Below the pieces are notes generated by a model, which was given only the letters and a program-made list of their open reading frames with translations, ran no database searches and was not told the origin of the DNA. Below, piece after piece: positions 1 through 6,409 of a DNA stretch of 64,000 bases. The DNA is taken from the NCBI RefSeq assembly GCF_900890705.1, contig NZ_CAAHFH010000001.1, forward strand, positions 2,542,001 to 2,606,000, read 5' to 3'. This DNA comes from Pontiella sulfatireligans (GTDB lineage: Bacteria; Verrucomicrobiota; Kiritimatiellia; Kiritimatiellales; Pontiellaceae). The number at the start of each line of letters is the position of its first letter. Position 1 is the stretch's first letter. A program made the position numbers and the translations under genes.

Positions 1-160
1 GGATCAGCGCAACATCCGCCCGCCCTGCCTTTAGGTCGCGAACCAAGCTGGCGGGATGGTCGTTGAACACCCGCACGCGCGGATCGACCTCCGTCAGTTT
101 ATCCACCAGCGGCGCCGAGTTGCTGTACGGCGCCCCTGCAAAAATAAATTCGTTTTTCAT
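1..160 (-). CDS. mqnA: Chorismate dehydratase MqnA, N-terminal part (runs off window)
   Basis: This is the first 53 residues of a protein whose rest lies beyond the window start. The N-terminus reads MKNEFIFAGAPYSNSAPLVD; the aromatic-x-N-x-x-P-L pattern is typical of MqnA/MqnD periplasmic-binding-fold enzymes. MqnA converts chorismate to 3-enolpyruvylbenzoate, the first step of the futalosine route to menaquinone. The neighbours (ubiE, ubiX, mqnB/ubiA, mqnD) make the assignment much firmer than the short fragment could. The ATG lies 6 nt after the ubiE stop, so it is probably in the same minus-strand operon. MqnD has its own gene at 3022-3816, which argues against this being MqnD. Confidence 0.8.
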   Translation of the reverse strand, partial: MKNEFIFAGAPYSNSAPLVDKLTEVDPRVRVFNDHPASLVRDLKAGRADVALI

Positions 161-166
161 CGTCGC

Positions 167-880
167 CTACTTCTTGCCTGAAAAAATGCAAACGGTTCCG
201 CAGGTCATCGCCTTGAACCGCACATTGGAAAAGCCCGCCGCACTGAACATGTCCGTCACCGTGGCCGGACGGGGGAAATCCTCGATGGAGTCCATCAAAT
301 ATTTATAGGCCGCGCCGCCCCCGAGCATTTTTCCAATGATGGGAACGAGAGGCGTATAGAGTTTATAGCCGAGGCGCACCAGCGCATTTTCCGGATAGGT
401 GGCCTCAAGAATCACCAGCACTCCGCCCGGTTTCAAAACCCGCAACATCTCCTCCAGCGCCTTTTGCCGGCGCTCAATGTTGCGGAAGCAGAACCCGGAA
501 ACAATGCCGTCGTAGGTATCGCCCTCCATCGGCAGATCCAGTGCATCGGCCGAAAAAAAGGAAACAGCATCACCCACATTACGCTGCGCCGCTTTGTCTT
601 TGGCAATTTCAAGCATTTGCTCTGCCGGATCAATGCCATCGATCAGCACGTTGGCCGACTGATCCAAAATTTCAAAAACCAGATCGCCCGTCCCGGTGCC
701 GATGTCCAGATAGCGCCCGCCTCGAAAAGGCTTAAGCAGTTCGACCGTCTTACGTCGCCAGCCCTTGTCCATGCCCATGGAAATGGCCCGGTTCGCCGCA
801 TCGTAGTTTTTCGCAATGCGGTCGAACATATCGCGGTTTTCCTCCGCGGAAATCAGTGTGTCGCGTCCCTCAGCACTCAC
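167..880 (-). CDS. ubiE: Demethylmenaquinone methyltransferase (UbiE/MenG)
   Basis: A 237-residue class I SAM-dependent methyltransferase that would catalyse the last C-methylation of menaquinone. The SAM-binding glycine motif is DIGTGTGD, followed by the acidic residue region IDGIDPAEQML and the post-motif RVLKPGGVLVILEATYP, all typical of UbiE. Start choice: an ORF continues upstream to 1270, but that part is only the shadow of ubiX. The proper start is the GTG at 880-878 (GTG AGT GCT GAG), which overlaps the ubiX stop as GTGA, so the two genes are probably translationally coupled. Length fits the family (about 230-250 aa). In the futalosine pathway this enzyme acts after prenylation by the UbiA-type enzyme. 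Confidence 0.93.
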   Translation of the reverse strand: MSAEGRDTLISAEENRDMFDRIAKNYDAANRAISMGMDKGWRRKTVELLKPFRGGRYLDIGTGTGDLVFEILDQSANVLIDGIDPAEQMLEIAKDKAAQRNVGDAVSFFSADALDLPMEGDTYDGIVSGFCFRNIERRQKALEEMLRVLKPGGVLVILEATYPENALVRLGYKLYTPLVPIIGKMLGGGAAYKYLMDSIEDFPRPATVTDMFSAAGFSNVRFKAMTCGTVCIFSGKK

Positions 881-1437
881 CGGATATCCTCCCAGGTTTT
901 CGGCGATTCCTGTCCAAACAAAGAAAGCACATGATCGGCATAGTAGCCGAGCATTTCCGTTACGGAGACCTCGTCGGGGTTGCGCCCCTTCATCATGTAG
1001 TACGGCGGCGACATCGGCATAATGGTTCCGCCCGCCGTGGCAATGTTCACCGCGTTCTGGGCGTTTAGCAGCGTCCACGGCGCCTCGCGGATGCAAAGCA
1101 CCAGCTTGCGCCCTTCCTTCAGCTGGCAATGCGCAGCGCGCGACACCAGCGAGTCGGCCAGACCGCAGGCAATCTTGCCCAGTGTATTCGCCGAGCACGG
1201 CATAACCACCATTCCAGCCGTTGGAACCGACCCCGAAGCAATCGTTGCCGTCAGGTCGCCGTCTTTCCATATTTCAGCCGCCAGCGCTTCAAGCTCGGCA
1301 AACGGGCCGACCTCCTGCTCATAGACCACGCGGCCCATTTTGCTCGCCACCAGCGTCACCGGCCACTGCGACTTTTCCATCAGCAGCTTCGTCGCCAGCG
1401 CACCCGAAGCACCCGTCATTGCCACAACCAAATTCAT
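877..1437 (-). CDS. ubiX: UbiX-type flavin prenyltransferase
   Basis: A 186-residue flavoprotein of the UbiX/Pad1 family. The N-terminus MNLVVAMTGASGALATKLL is the classic G-x-S/T-G-A flavin-binding start. A central SVPTAGMVVMPCSANTLGKIA and the LCIREAPWTLLNAQN region are also family signatures. UbiX makes prenylated FMN for UbiD-type decarboxylases. In the futalosine route such a decarboxylase (MqnL-like) is needed after MqnD; no ubiD is in the window. The start is the ATG at 1437; the 84 nt of open frame above it are the palindromic repeat at 1457-1534, not coding sequence. It overlaps ubiE by 4 nt. Confidence 0.92.
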   Translation of the reverse strand: MNLVVAMTGASGALATKLLMEKSQWPVTLVASKMGRVVYEQEVGPFAELEALAAEIWKDGDLTATIASGSVPTAGMVVMPCSANTLGKIACGLADSLVSRAAHCQLKEGRKLVLCIREAPWTLLNAQNAVNIATAGGTIMPMSPPYYMMKGRNPDEVSVTEMLGYYADHVLSLFGQESPKTWEDIR

Positions 1438-1456
1438 GCTTAACCTCTGATTCATT

Positions 1457-1534
1457 AGGCAGAATGATTTAGTGGCAGAATGATTAAAAACACCGTCCTG
1501 CCGGAAATTATTCTGCCACAAAATTATTCTGCCT
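1457..1534. repeat. Palindromic repeat, GGCAGAATRATT family, between ubiX and ubiA
   Basis: Two 29-nt arms (1457-1485 and 1506-1534) are reverse complements apart from three positions, and they enclose a 20-nt loop. Each arm holds two copies of the submotif GGCAGAAT(G/A)ATT. As RNA two of the mismatches become G-U pairs. The right arm abuts the end of the UbiA ORF, whose TAG stop (1533-1535) overlaps the last bases of the arm. It may act as an intercistronic RNA hairpin; function is not shown. Confidence 0.85.
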
Positions 1535-2936
1535 ATCCTCCTAGCAGCACCACCAGTGCACCGGCGATGCCGGCGATGGCGGAGATCGGGAAAAACCTAA
1601 CGCCAACCGGGATGCTTTGCAAGTAGGCCGCGCCAAAGGCGCCGGCAGAAACGAGCAATGCAACGAATGAGAGCATTCCGCCTACCGACATCCACAGCAA
1701 CACCAGCGCCGCAAACGAAATAAGATGCGTCAGGGCGGCAACCAGCTGCGCCTTGGACGCCCCAAGCGCCGCGGGAATGCTGCGAACCTTGTTGGCGCGG
1801 TCAAAATCAATGTCCAATAGCGCATAGATAATGTCGAAGCCGCTGATCCAGCAGAAGGTGAAGAGCGCCAGCAACAGAAGCACCGGCGGAAATGCCAGAC
1901 TGTTCGTCACGGCCACGAATGCTCCGATCGGCGCAGTGGCCATACAAACTCCGATACCGTAGTGGCACAACGTCGTAAAGCGCTTGAGCAGAGAATAGAG
2001 CGACAATGGAATGAGAGGCACCAGCGAAAACTTCAAGACCGCTGGACCAAGCAGCGCACAGCCGAGGAAGTAAAGAACGATGCCCACCAGCGCCACGCCA
2101 TAGCCCTGCGCCATGGAAAGCGTTCCCGCCGCCAGTTCGCGGTTTTGGGTGCGCGGATTTTTGGCATCGATGTTTTTGTCGAGAATGCGGTTGATGGCCA
2201 TCCCGAAAGTGCGGGCGCCAACCCCGACGAGCACGATCAGCAACAAGGTCGCAAGCGGCGGGCATTTTCCTTCTGCCCCGATCCACGCGCCGGCAAACAG
2301 CAGCGGCAGGCTAAAGATTGTATGCTCCACCTTAGTGAAGGAGTGGAGTTTTTTCATCAACGTAGACGGAGCTTCCTGCTCCGTTGCACACGGAACGGAG
2401 CTGGAAGCTCCGTCTACGACTTGGAACACCGCCTCGGCCACGGTTTCGGAGACGGGCGCGATATGTGTTTGGATATCTTCCTTGCCGTTGCCGTCGCCAA
2501 AGTCGGTTACGCCCTTGATCATGATGCAGGGCACGCTGTGCTCCTCGCAGACACGGGCGACGGCATAGCCTTCCATATCGACCAGCTCGCCATATTTGGA
2601 GAGTTCTTTTTTCCGCTCCGGCTCGAAGACCGGCTCTTCGACGCTGACTAGTCGCTTCAGTCCAATCCCAATGCCCACGTTGACCGCGGCCTTGAGTTCT
2701 TCGATGCTGACCATCGACACGCGGTAAACCGCGCCGCGCTCCAAGCGGTTGTTGAGCGCGCCGCAGACCCCTGCATTGATGATCGTTGTGCATCCGTCTT
2801 CCTTCACCAGCTTTTCGGTGGCAATGCGCGCGGCTTCAAGCCCCATGCCGGAAATCGCGACCACCGTCCCCTCCGGCGCGCCCCGGTCAAGGAACGGCTG
2901 CGCTTCCATCTGCGTGGCAAATAAAATTCCAATCAT
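1533..2936 (-). CDS. mqnB: Fused futalosine hydrolase (MqnB)-UbiA prenyltransferase (MqnP-like) ORF
   Basis: One uninterrupted frame encodes two menaquinone enzymes. Residues 1 to about 193 are an MqnB/MTA-nucleosidase-type enzyme: start MIGILFATQMEAQPF, INAGVCGAL, the DMEGYA motif and MIKGVTDFGD. It would cleave futalosine to dehypoxanthine futalosine. The last 274 residues, from MKKLHSFTKVEHTIF (possible own start at 2357), form a UbiA-type polyprenyltransferase with several membrane helices and two Asp-rich regions (NRILDKNIDAKNPR and ALLDIDFDRANK). The join of about 20 residues is encoded by a perfect palindromic repeat (2361-2418) that happens to lack a stop in this frame. Either a true bifunctional protein or two proteins made by internal initiation is possible; no strong ribosome site precedes the internal ATG. 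The reading frame upstream of 2936 to 3173 is non-coding hairpin and mqnD shadow. Confidence 0.88.
   Translation of the reverse strand: MIGILFATQMEAQPFLDRGAPEGTVVAISGMGLEAARIATEKLVKEDGCTTIINAGVCGALNNRLERGAVYRVSMVSIEELKAAVNVGIGIGLKRLVSVEEPVFEPERKKELSKYGELVDMEGYAVARVCEEHSVPCIMIKGVTDFGDGNGKEDIQTHIAPVSETVAEAVFQVVDGASSSVPCATEQEAPSTLMKKLHSFTKVEHTIFSLPLLFAGAWIGAEGKCPPLATLLLIVLVGVGARTFGMAINRILDKNIDAKNPRTQNRELAAGTLSMAQGYGVALVGIVLYFLGCALLGPAVLKFSLVPLIPLSLYSLLKRFTTLCHYGIGVCMATAPIGAFVAVTNSLAFPPVLLLLALFTFCWISGFDIIYALLDIDFDRANKVRSIPAALGASKAQLVAALTHLISFAALVLLWMSVGGMLSFVALLVSAGAFGAAYLQSIPVGVRFFPISAIAGIAGALVVLLGG
2361..2418. repeat. Perfect palindromic repeat joining mqnB and ubiA
   Basis: The 16-nt arm CGTAGACGGAGCTTCC (2361-2376) pairs exactly with GGAAGCTCCGTCTACG (2403-2418). 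Inside it lies a second 7-bp stem, CTCCGTT (2379-2385) with AACGGAG (2394-2400). On the minus strand it is translated in frame between the two enzyme domains. Confidence 0.9.
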
Positions 2937-2962
2937 AGGTAACCTAAATACTTTCTTTAATT

Positions 2963-3032
2963 GCAACGAATGAATGTAAAGCAACGAATCTCCTGCTCCC
3001 ATTGGATTCGTTGCTTTACATTCATTCGTTGC
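2963..3032. repeat. Long perfect hairpin (27-bp arms), CAACGAATGAAT family, solo form
   Basis: Arms 2963-2989 and 3006-3032 are perfect reverse complements of 27 nt around a 16-nt loop. The arm begins GCAACGAATGAATG and contains a second AACGAAT. It lies between mqnB and mqnD; the mqnD stop codon (TGA, 3022-3024) and its last codon GAA are part of the right arm. The arm shares CAACGAATGAAT and a second ACGAAT with the inverted repeats that bound the GxxExxY gene at 5522-6390, so this looks like an ORF-less relative of that element. Confidence 0.88.
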
Positions 3033-3816
3033 GACAAAATATCCCTGCCGTTTTAGCCATCTGCTGCAACTTGGCAATCGCCGCGCGTCCTTCTTCGCCG
3101 AGGTTGAGGGTAAAATCGTTGACGTAGGTTTTAATGTGCTCGCTGGTGACCTCGTCGGCCAGCTCTTGCGCATGTTCTTTTACATAGTCGGTGGTGGATG
3201 CCGAATCATCGAAGGCGGCTTGAATGGATTCTTTCAGCCGTTGTTCGAACCGGGCGATGAATGCCGATCCTAAGCTTTTCCGGACGGCAATGCACCCGAG
3301 CGGGATCGGCTGGCCGGTAGTGGACTCCCACCATTCGCCCAAATCGGCCAAACACTCGAATCCGCGATCTTTATAGGTAAAGCGCCCTTCGTGAATGATC
3401 ACTCCGGCGTCGGCCTGCCCCGACTCGACAGCGTCCATAATTTGGTCGAACGGCATGAAGATGCGGTTCCTGAATTCCGGATTCCAAAGGCGGAGCAGCA
3501 GATGGGCGGTGGTATATTCGCCGGGCACAGCCACCACTGAATCTGCATTCAGCTCGCCGCCTTTGGTGATGACAAGCGGCCCGCATCCACGGCCGAGGGC
3601 CGCACCGACATTGAGCAATTCATACTCGTCCTGCACGAGCAGCCACGCATGAAATGATAGCTTTGTGACGTCGTATTCCCCGTCGAATGCCGATCGGTTC
3701 AGGGTCTCAACATCGTGCAAATGGGTTTCAACATCAGGCTGCTGAGCCAGCTGACAGAAGATGAATGTATCGTTCGGACAGGGAGAATAGGCAACGGTTA
3801 CAGGGCTATCTTGCAT
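3022..3816 (-). CDS. mqnD: 1,4-dihydroxy-6-naphthoate synthase MqnD
   Basis: A 264-residue periplasmic-binding-fold enzyme that converts cyclic dehypoxanthine futalosine to 1,4-dihydroxy-6-naphthoate. The start VAYSPCPNDTFIF carries the hallmark S-P-C-P-N-D-T-F motif of MqnD. Further family regions are KLSFHAWLL, GRGCGPLV and VIIHEGRFTY. The ATG is at 3816-3814. The C-terminus (FCRNE then TGA) is encoded by the right arm of the hairpin at 2963-3032, so the native end of the protein may have been replaced. First gene of the minus-strand menaquinone operon, divergent from the sulfite reductase gene. Confidence 0.95.
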   Translation of the reverse strand: MQDSPVTVAYSPCPNDTFIFCQLAQQPDVETHLHDVETLNRSAFDGEYDVTKLSFHAWLLVQDEYELLNVGAALGRGCGPLVITKGGELNADSVVAVPGEYTTAHLLLRLWNPEFRNRIFMPFDQIMDAVESGQADAGVIIHEGRFTYKDRGFECLADLGEWWESTTGQPIPLGCIAVRKSLGSAFIARFEQRLKESIQAAFDDSASTTDYVKEHAQELADEVTSEHIKTYVNDFTLNLGEEGRAAIAKLQQMAKTAGIFCRNE

Positions 3817-3938
3817 TCATGCACGCCTTTGTATGGGTTTAATACATGTATATCATGTACAGTTTTCTAAATTAATGATTGAAACGATCATCATTCCAGC
3901 TATTATCCGCCCCATCAATTTAAAACGAGGTCTAAATA
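3817..3938. promoter_or_regulatory. Divergent promoter region between mqnD and sulfite reductase
   Basis: A 122-nt AT-rich gap between two divergently read operons. It holds a dyad TACATG-N5-CATGTA (3843-3859) and a weaker ATGAT-N7-ATCAT, either of which could be an operator. The plus-strand gene has a ribosome site GAGG 8 nt before its ATG. No regulator gene is adjacent, so the binding protein is unknown. Confidence 0.5.
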
Positions 3939-5528
3939 ATGAAAGCACAACCCGACTTAACGCAAGTGGAAAAGGACAAGCTGGAGATCAATCCGGATTT
4001 CGACTTCCGCGAGATTGCCAAGCGCCCCTTTGAGGACATCTCCCCCAACGAATTGGCGATGTTTAAATGGAGCGGCGTCTACCACCAGCTGCAGCCCAGC
4101 TTTTTCATGATCCGCGTCGTGACCCCCGGCGGGCGCATGACCACCAAGCAGTTTAACCGCGCGGTCGACCTCGGCGAAAAATATGCACAGGACGAAATGT
4201 GCATCACCACCCGCCAGACGCTTCAGTATCACTGGATTCGCAAAGAAGACATCTACAAGATTATCGAAGGCATGGCCGAAGTGGGCATCACCAGCAAAAA
4301 CGGCTGCGGCGACGTGCCGCGCAACATTATCGGCGACTCCCTCGCCGGCGCCGGACCCAACCAAATTGGCGATTCGCTCAAGCTGATCCGCTGGATGGCC
4401 GACGATGATGAAATCCAGAACCAGCGCAACCTGCCCCGCAAGCATAAGATCAGCGTGGCCTCGAGCAACGACGCGCTGGCGCAAACCCTAATGAACTGCC
4501 AAGGCTGGGTGCCGGTCGAACGCGACGGCGTGGTCGGCTGGAAATACCATGCTGGTGGCGGCCTCGGCGCCCGCCCCTACCTCGCCAAAGCCATCTTCGA
4601 CTGGGTGCCGGAAGACCTTGTAATGGCAGTAACGCGCGCCGCCATCGAAGCGTTCCGCCGCCATGGCGACCGCCGGCACCGTGCGCATTCCCGCCTGAAG
4701 GTTGTTGTCGACCAGATGGGTGCCAAAAAATTCGGCGACGTGCTGATCGACATCATGAAGGAAAAGAACGTTCAGGGATTGGACTCCATCGAGTTTGCTG
4801 CAAGCGCGGTTCCAAACATTGGAAGAATGTCGATCAACGGCGAGGCGGTCATTCCGCAGAAAACAGAAGGCAAGAGCATCGTCCGCATCCTGATTCCCCG
4901 CTCGGAAATCAAAACGCCCGAGTCGCGCATCATTTCCAAACTGGCCGACGAGCTCGGCGGCGGCATCATCATGTTCACCAACCGCCAGAACATTGAACTG
5001 CACGATGTGCCGAACGAAAATGCAGATAAACTGGTTGCGGCGCTGCACGAAGCCGGCTTTAAAACCGAGGGACACGAACACCTGCCGGACATCGTCGCCT
5101 GCGTCGGCACCACCATGTGCAAAATGGCGGTCTCCGATTCGCCGGACGCCTACCACCGCCTCTACAACGCGCTGGCCACCGACGAAACCTATTGGAAAGC
5201 CATCGGCACGCTGCGGATCAACATTACCGGTTGTCCAAACAACTGCGCCCATGCATGGGTTGCGGACATTGGCCTGCGCGGCACCCGCACCCGCAACCCG
5301 GAAGGCGGCAGCGTTGAAGGCTACAGCGTCTTTGTGGGCGGCAAGCTCAGCGAGGATGGCAAGATTGCCGAATACCTCTGCGACGCCGCCACCGAAGAGA
5401 TCGTGCCCGCCGTGAAGAAGATTCTCGACGCCTACCTCGCCAACCGCCAAAGCGACGGCGAGCTGTTCGTCGACTTCTGCGCACGCATCGGCATCTCCAA
5501 CTTCCAGGAATTGGTTGCCAGCGAATGA
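3939..5528 (+). CDS. Assimilatory siroheme/4Fe-4S sulfite (or nitrite) reductase, ferredoxin type
   Basis: A 529-residue one-chain siroheme reductase with duplicated ferrodoxin-like half domains. The 4Fe-4S/siroheme cysteines are visible as C388-x5-C394 and C432-x3-C436 (ITGCPNNCAHAW). TTRQTLQYHWI and the basic stretch RRHGDRRHRAHSR match the substrate and cofactor pocket of the family. It would reduce sulfite to sulfide with six electrons. Sequence alone does not separate sulfite from nitrite reductase; CysH downstream in the same operon favours sulfite. The final codon and TGA stop fall inside the left inverted repeat of the mobile-looking element that follows. Confidence 0.88.
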   Translation: MKAQPDLTQVEKDKLEINPDFDFREIAKRPFEDISPNELAMFKWSGVYHQLQPSFFMIRVVTPGGRMTTKQFNRAVDLGEKYAQDEMCITTRQTLQYHWIRKEDIYKIIEGMAEVGITSKNGCGDVPRNIIGDSLAGAGPNQIGDSLKLIRWMADDDEIQNQRNLPRKHKISVASSNDALAQTLMNCQGWVPVERDGVVGWKYHAGGGLGARPYLAKAIFDWVPEDLVMAVTRAAIEAFRRHGDRRHRAHSRLKVVVDQMGAKKFGDVLIDIMKEKNVQGLDSIEFAASAVPNIGRMSINGEAVIPQKTEGKSIVRILIPRSEIKTPESRIISKLADELGGGIIMFTNRQNIELHDVPNENADKLVAALHEAGFKTEGHEHLPDIVACVGTTMCKMAVSDSPDAYHRLYNALATDETYWKAIGTLRINITGCPNNCAHAWVADIGLRGTRTRNPEGGSVEGYSVFVGGKLSEDGKIAEYLCDAATEEIVPAVKKILDAYLANRQSDGELFVDFCARIGISNFQELVASE

Positions 5529-6390
5529 ATAAAATCTACGAATGAGGATTTGTGATGACGCATGCCGGAACATACAGCCCGAATTTGCTATATCCCGAAC
5601 TATCCCATTTGATAGTCGGAGCCTCTTTCGACGTTCACAACGGACTCGGCCCGGGATGGAATGAGTGGGACTACCACAGGGCAATACTGGACGCCCTGCA
5701 TAACAAAAACGTATCGGCCGAAAGCCACCTGAGGGAACACGTGCTGCACCGGGGCGACCCGGTGGATGAATTTGAGTTGGATATTTTGGTAAACGACCAA
5801 ATCATTCTTGAGCTCAAGCACATCCGAACCCCCTTTTCTGCCCAGCACTACACCCAAATCATCAATTATTTGAAGCGTTGGAAAAAGGAACTGGGCATGC
5901 TGATTAATTACGGACTGGAGCGGGTCTGTTGCAAGAGGGTGCCTTATTCGCCGGTTAAAGGAGAAACCGCTCTTGAAGGTTGCTGGAACGATTTTAAACT
6001 CCAGCTCCCGGAACTCGCTGAGCACATTCATTTATCCGCCAAGAACATTCTGGAACTGCACGGCCTCGGCTACGGAGCAGAGACATCGAAAAAGATTCTT
6101 CTGAAGGAATTTGCTTATCAGGAACTGAATCCCCGTATCCCAGAAGTCGTTCCAAGATTCAATGAGCGGTCTTTTGAGCGCCGTCCAATGGATTCCATTC
6201 TGCTGGATGAAAAGGTTCTTGTCTCTGCCACCGCATTCGCCGACACCACGGCAACAGACATGGCCCGGTTGCGAAGCGGCATGAAGCAGCTCTGCATCCC
6301 CTTTGGAGTATTAATGAACTTCGGGAAATCGCACCTAACGCTGCGGGGCGTGAAGCTCTAATTCCCTTATTCGTAGATTTTATTCATTCG
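5522..6390. mobile_element. Inverted-repeat-bounded element carrying a GxxExxY gene
   Basis: A 25-nt left repeat (5522-5546, starting CGAATGAATAAAATC) and right repeat (6366-6390, ending TTTTATTCATTCG) are reverse complements with one mismatch. They enclose exactly one gene, with 8 nt before its ATG and 4 nt after its stop. The unit is inserted between the sulfite reductase and the FAD oxidoreductase. The left repeat supplies the upstream gene's stop codon and part of the ribosome site GAGG of the inner gene. No clear target duplication was seen. The outer sequence of the repeats matches the solo hairpin at 2963-3032. Confidence 0.7.
5555..6361 (+). CDS. GxxExxY protein, duplicated PD-(D/E)xK nuclease-like fold
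   Basis: A 268-residue protein of the GxxExxY family (PD-(D/E)xK nuclease superfamily by family knowledge). The signature is at residues 34-40 (G-W-N-E-W-D-Y) after NGLGP. A nuclease-like core follows: D76 in ELDILV, then E86-L-K88. The C-terminal half (about 168-268) is a degenerate second copy: LHGLGYGAETSKKIL echoes the signature region, and FGVLMNFGKSHLTLRGVKL echoes LGMLINYGLERVCCKRV, but the E-x-K is lost (LVSATA). The start chosen is ATG 5555, 6 nt after GAGG; a GTG one codon earlier is less likely. Its role is unknown. It sits alone between inverted repeats and has no functional link to sulfur metabolism. Confidence 0.85.
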   Translation: MTHAGTYSPNLLYPELSHLIVGASFDVHNGLGPGWNEWDYHRAILDALHNKNVSAESHLREHVLHRGDPVDEFELDILVNDQIILELKHIRTPFSAQHYTQIINYLKRWKKELGMLINYGLERVCCKRVPYSPVKGETALEGCWNDFKLQLPELAEHIHLSAKNILELHGLGYGAETSKKILLKEFAYQELNPRIPEVVPRFNERSFERRPMDSILLDEKVLVSATAFADTTATDMARLRSGMKQLCIPFGVLMNFGKSHLTLRGVKL

Positions 6391-6409
6391 TTGGTAAAAA
6401 GGAACTACC

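Noticed and set aside
4488..5684. Long minus-strand frame opposite sulfite reductase
   Set aside because: Antisense shadow; composition follows the GC-rich codon bias of the real gene.
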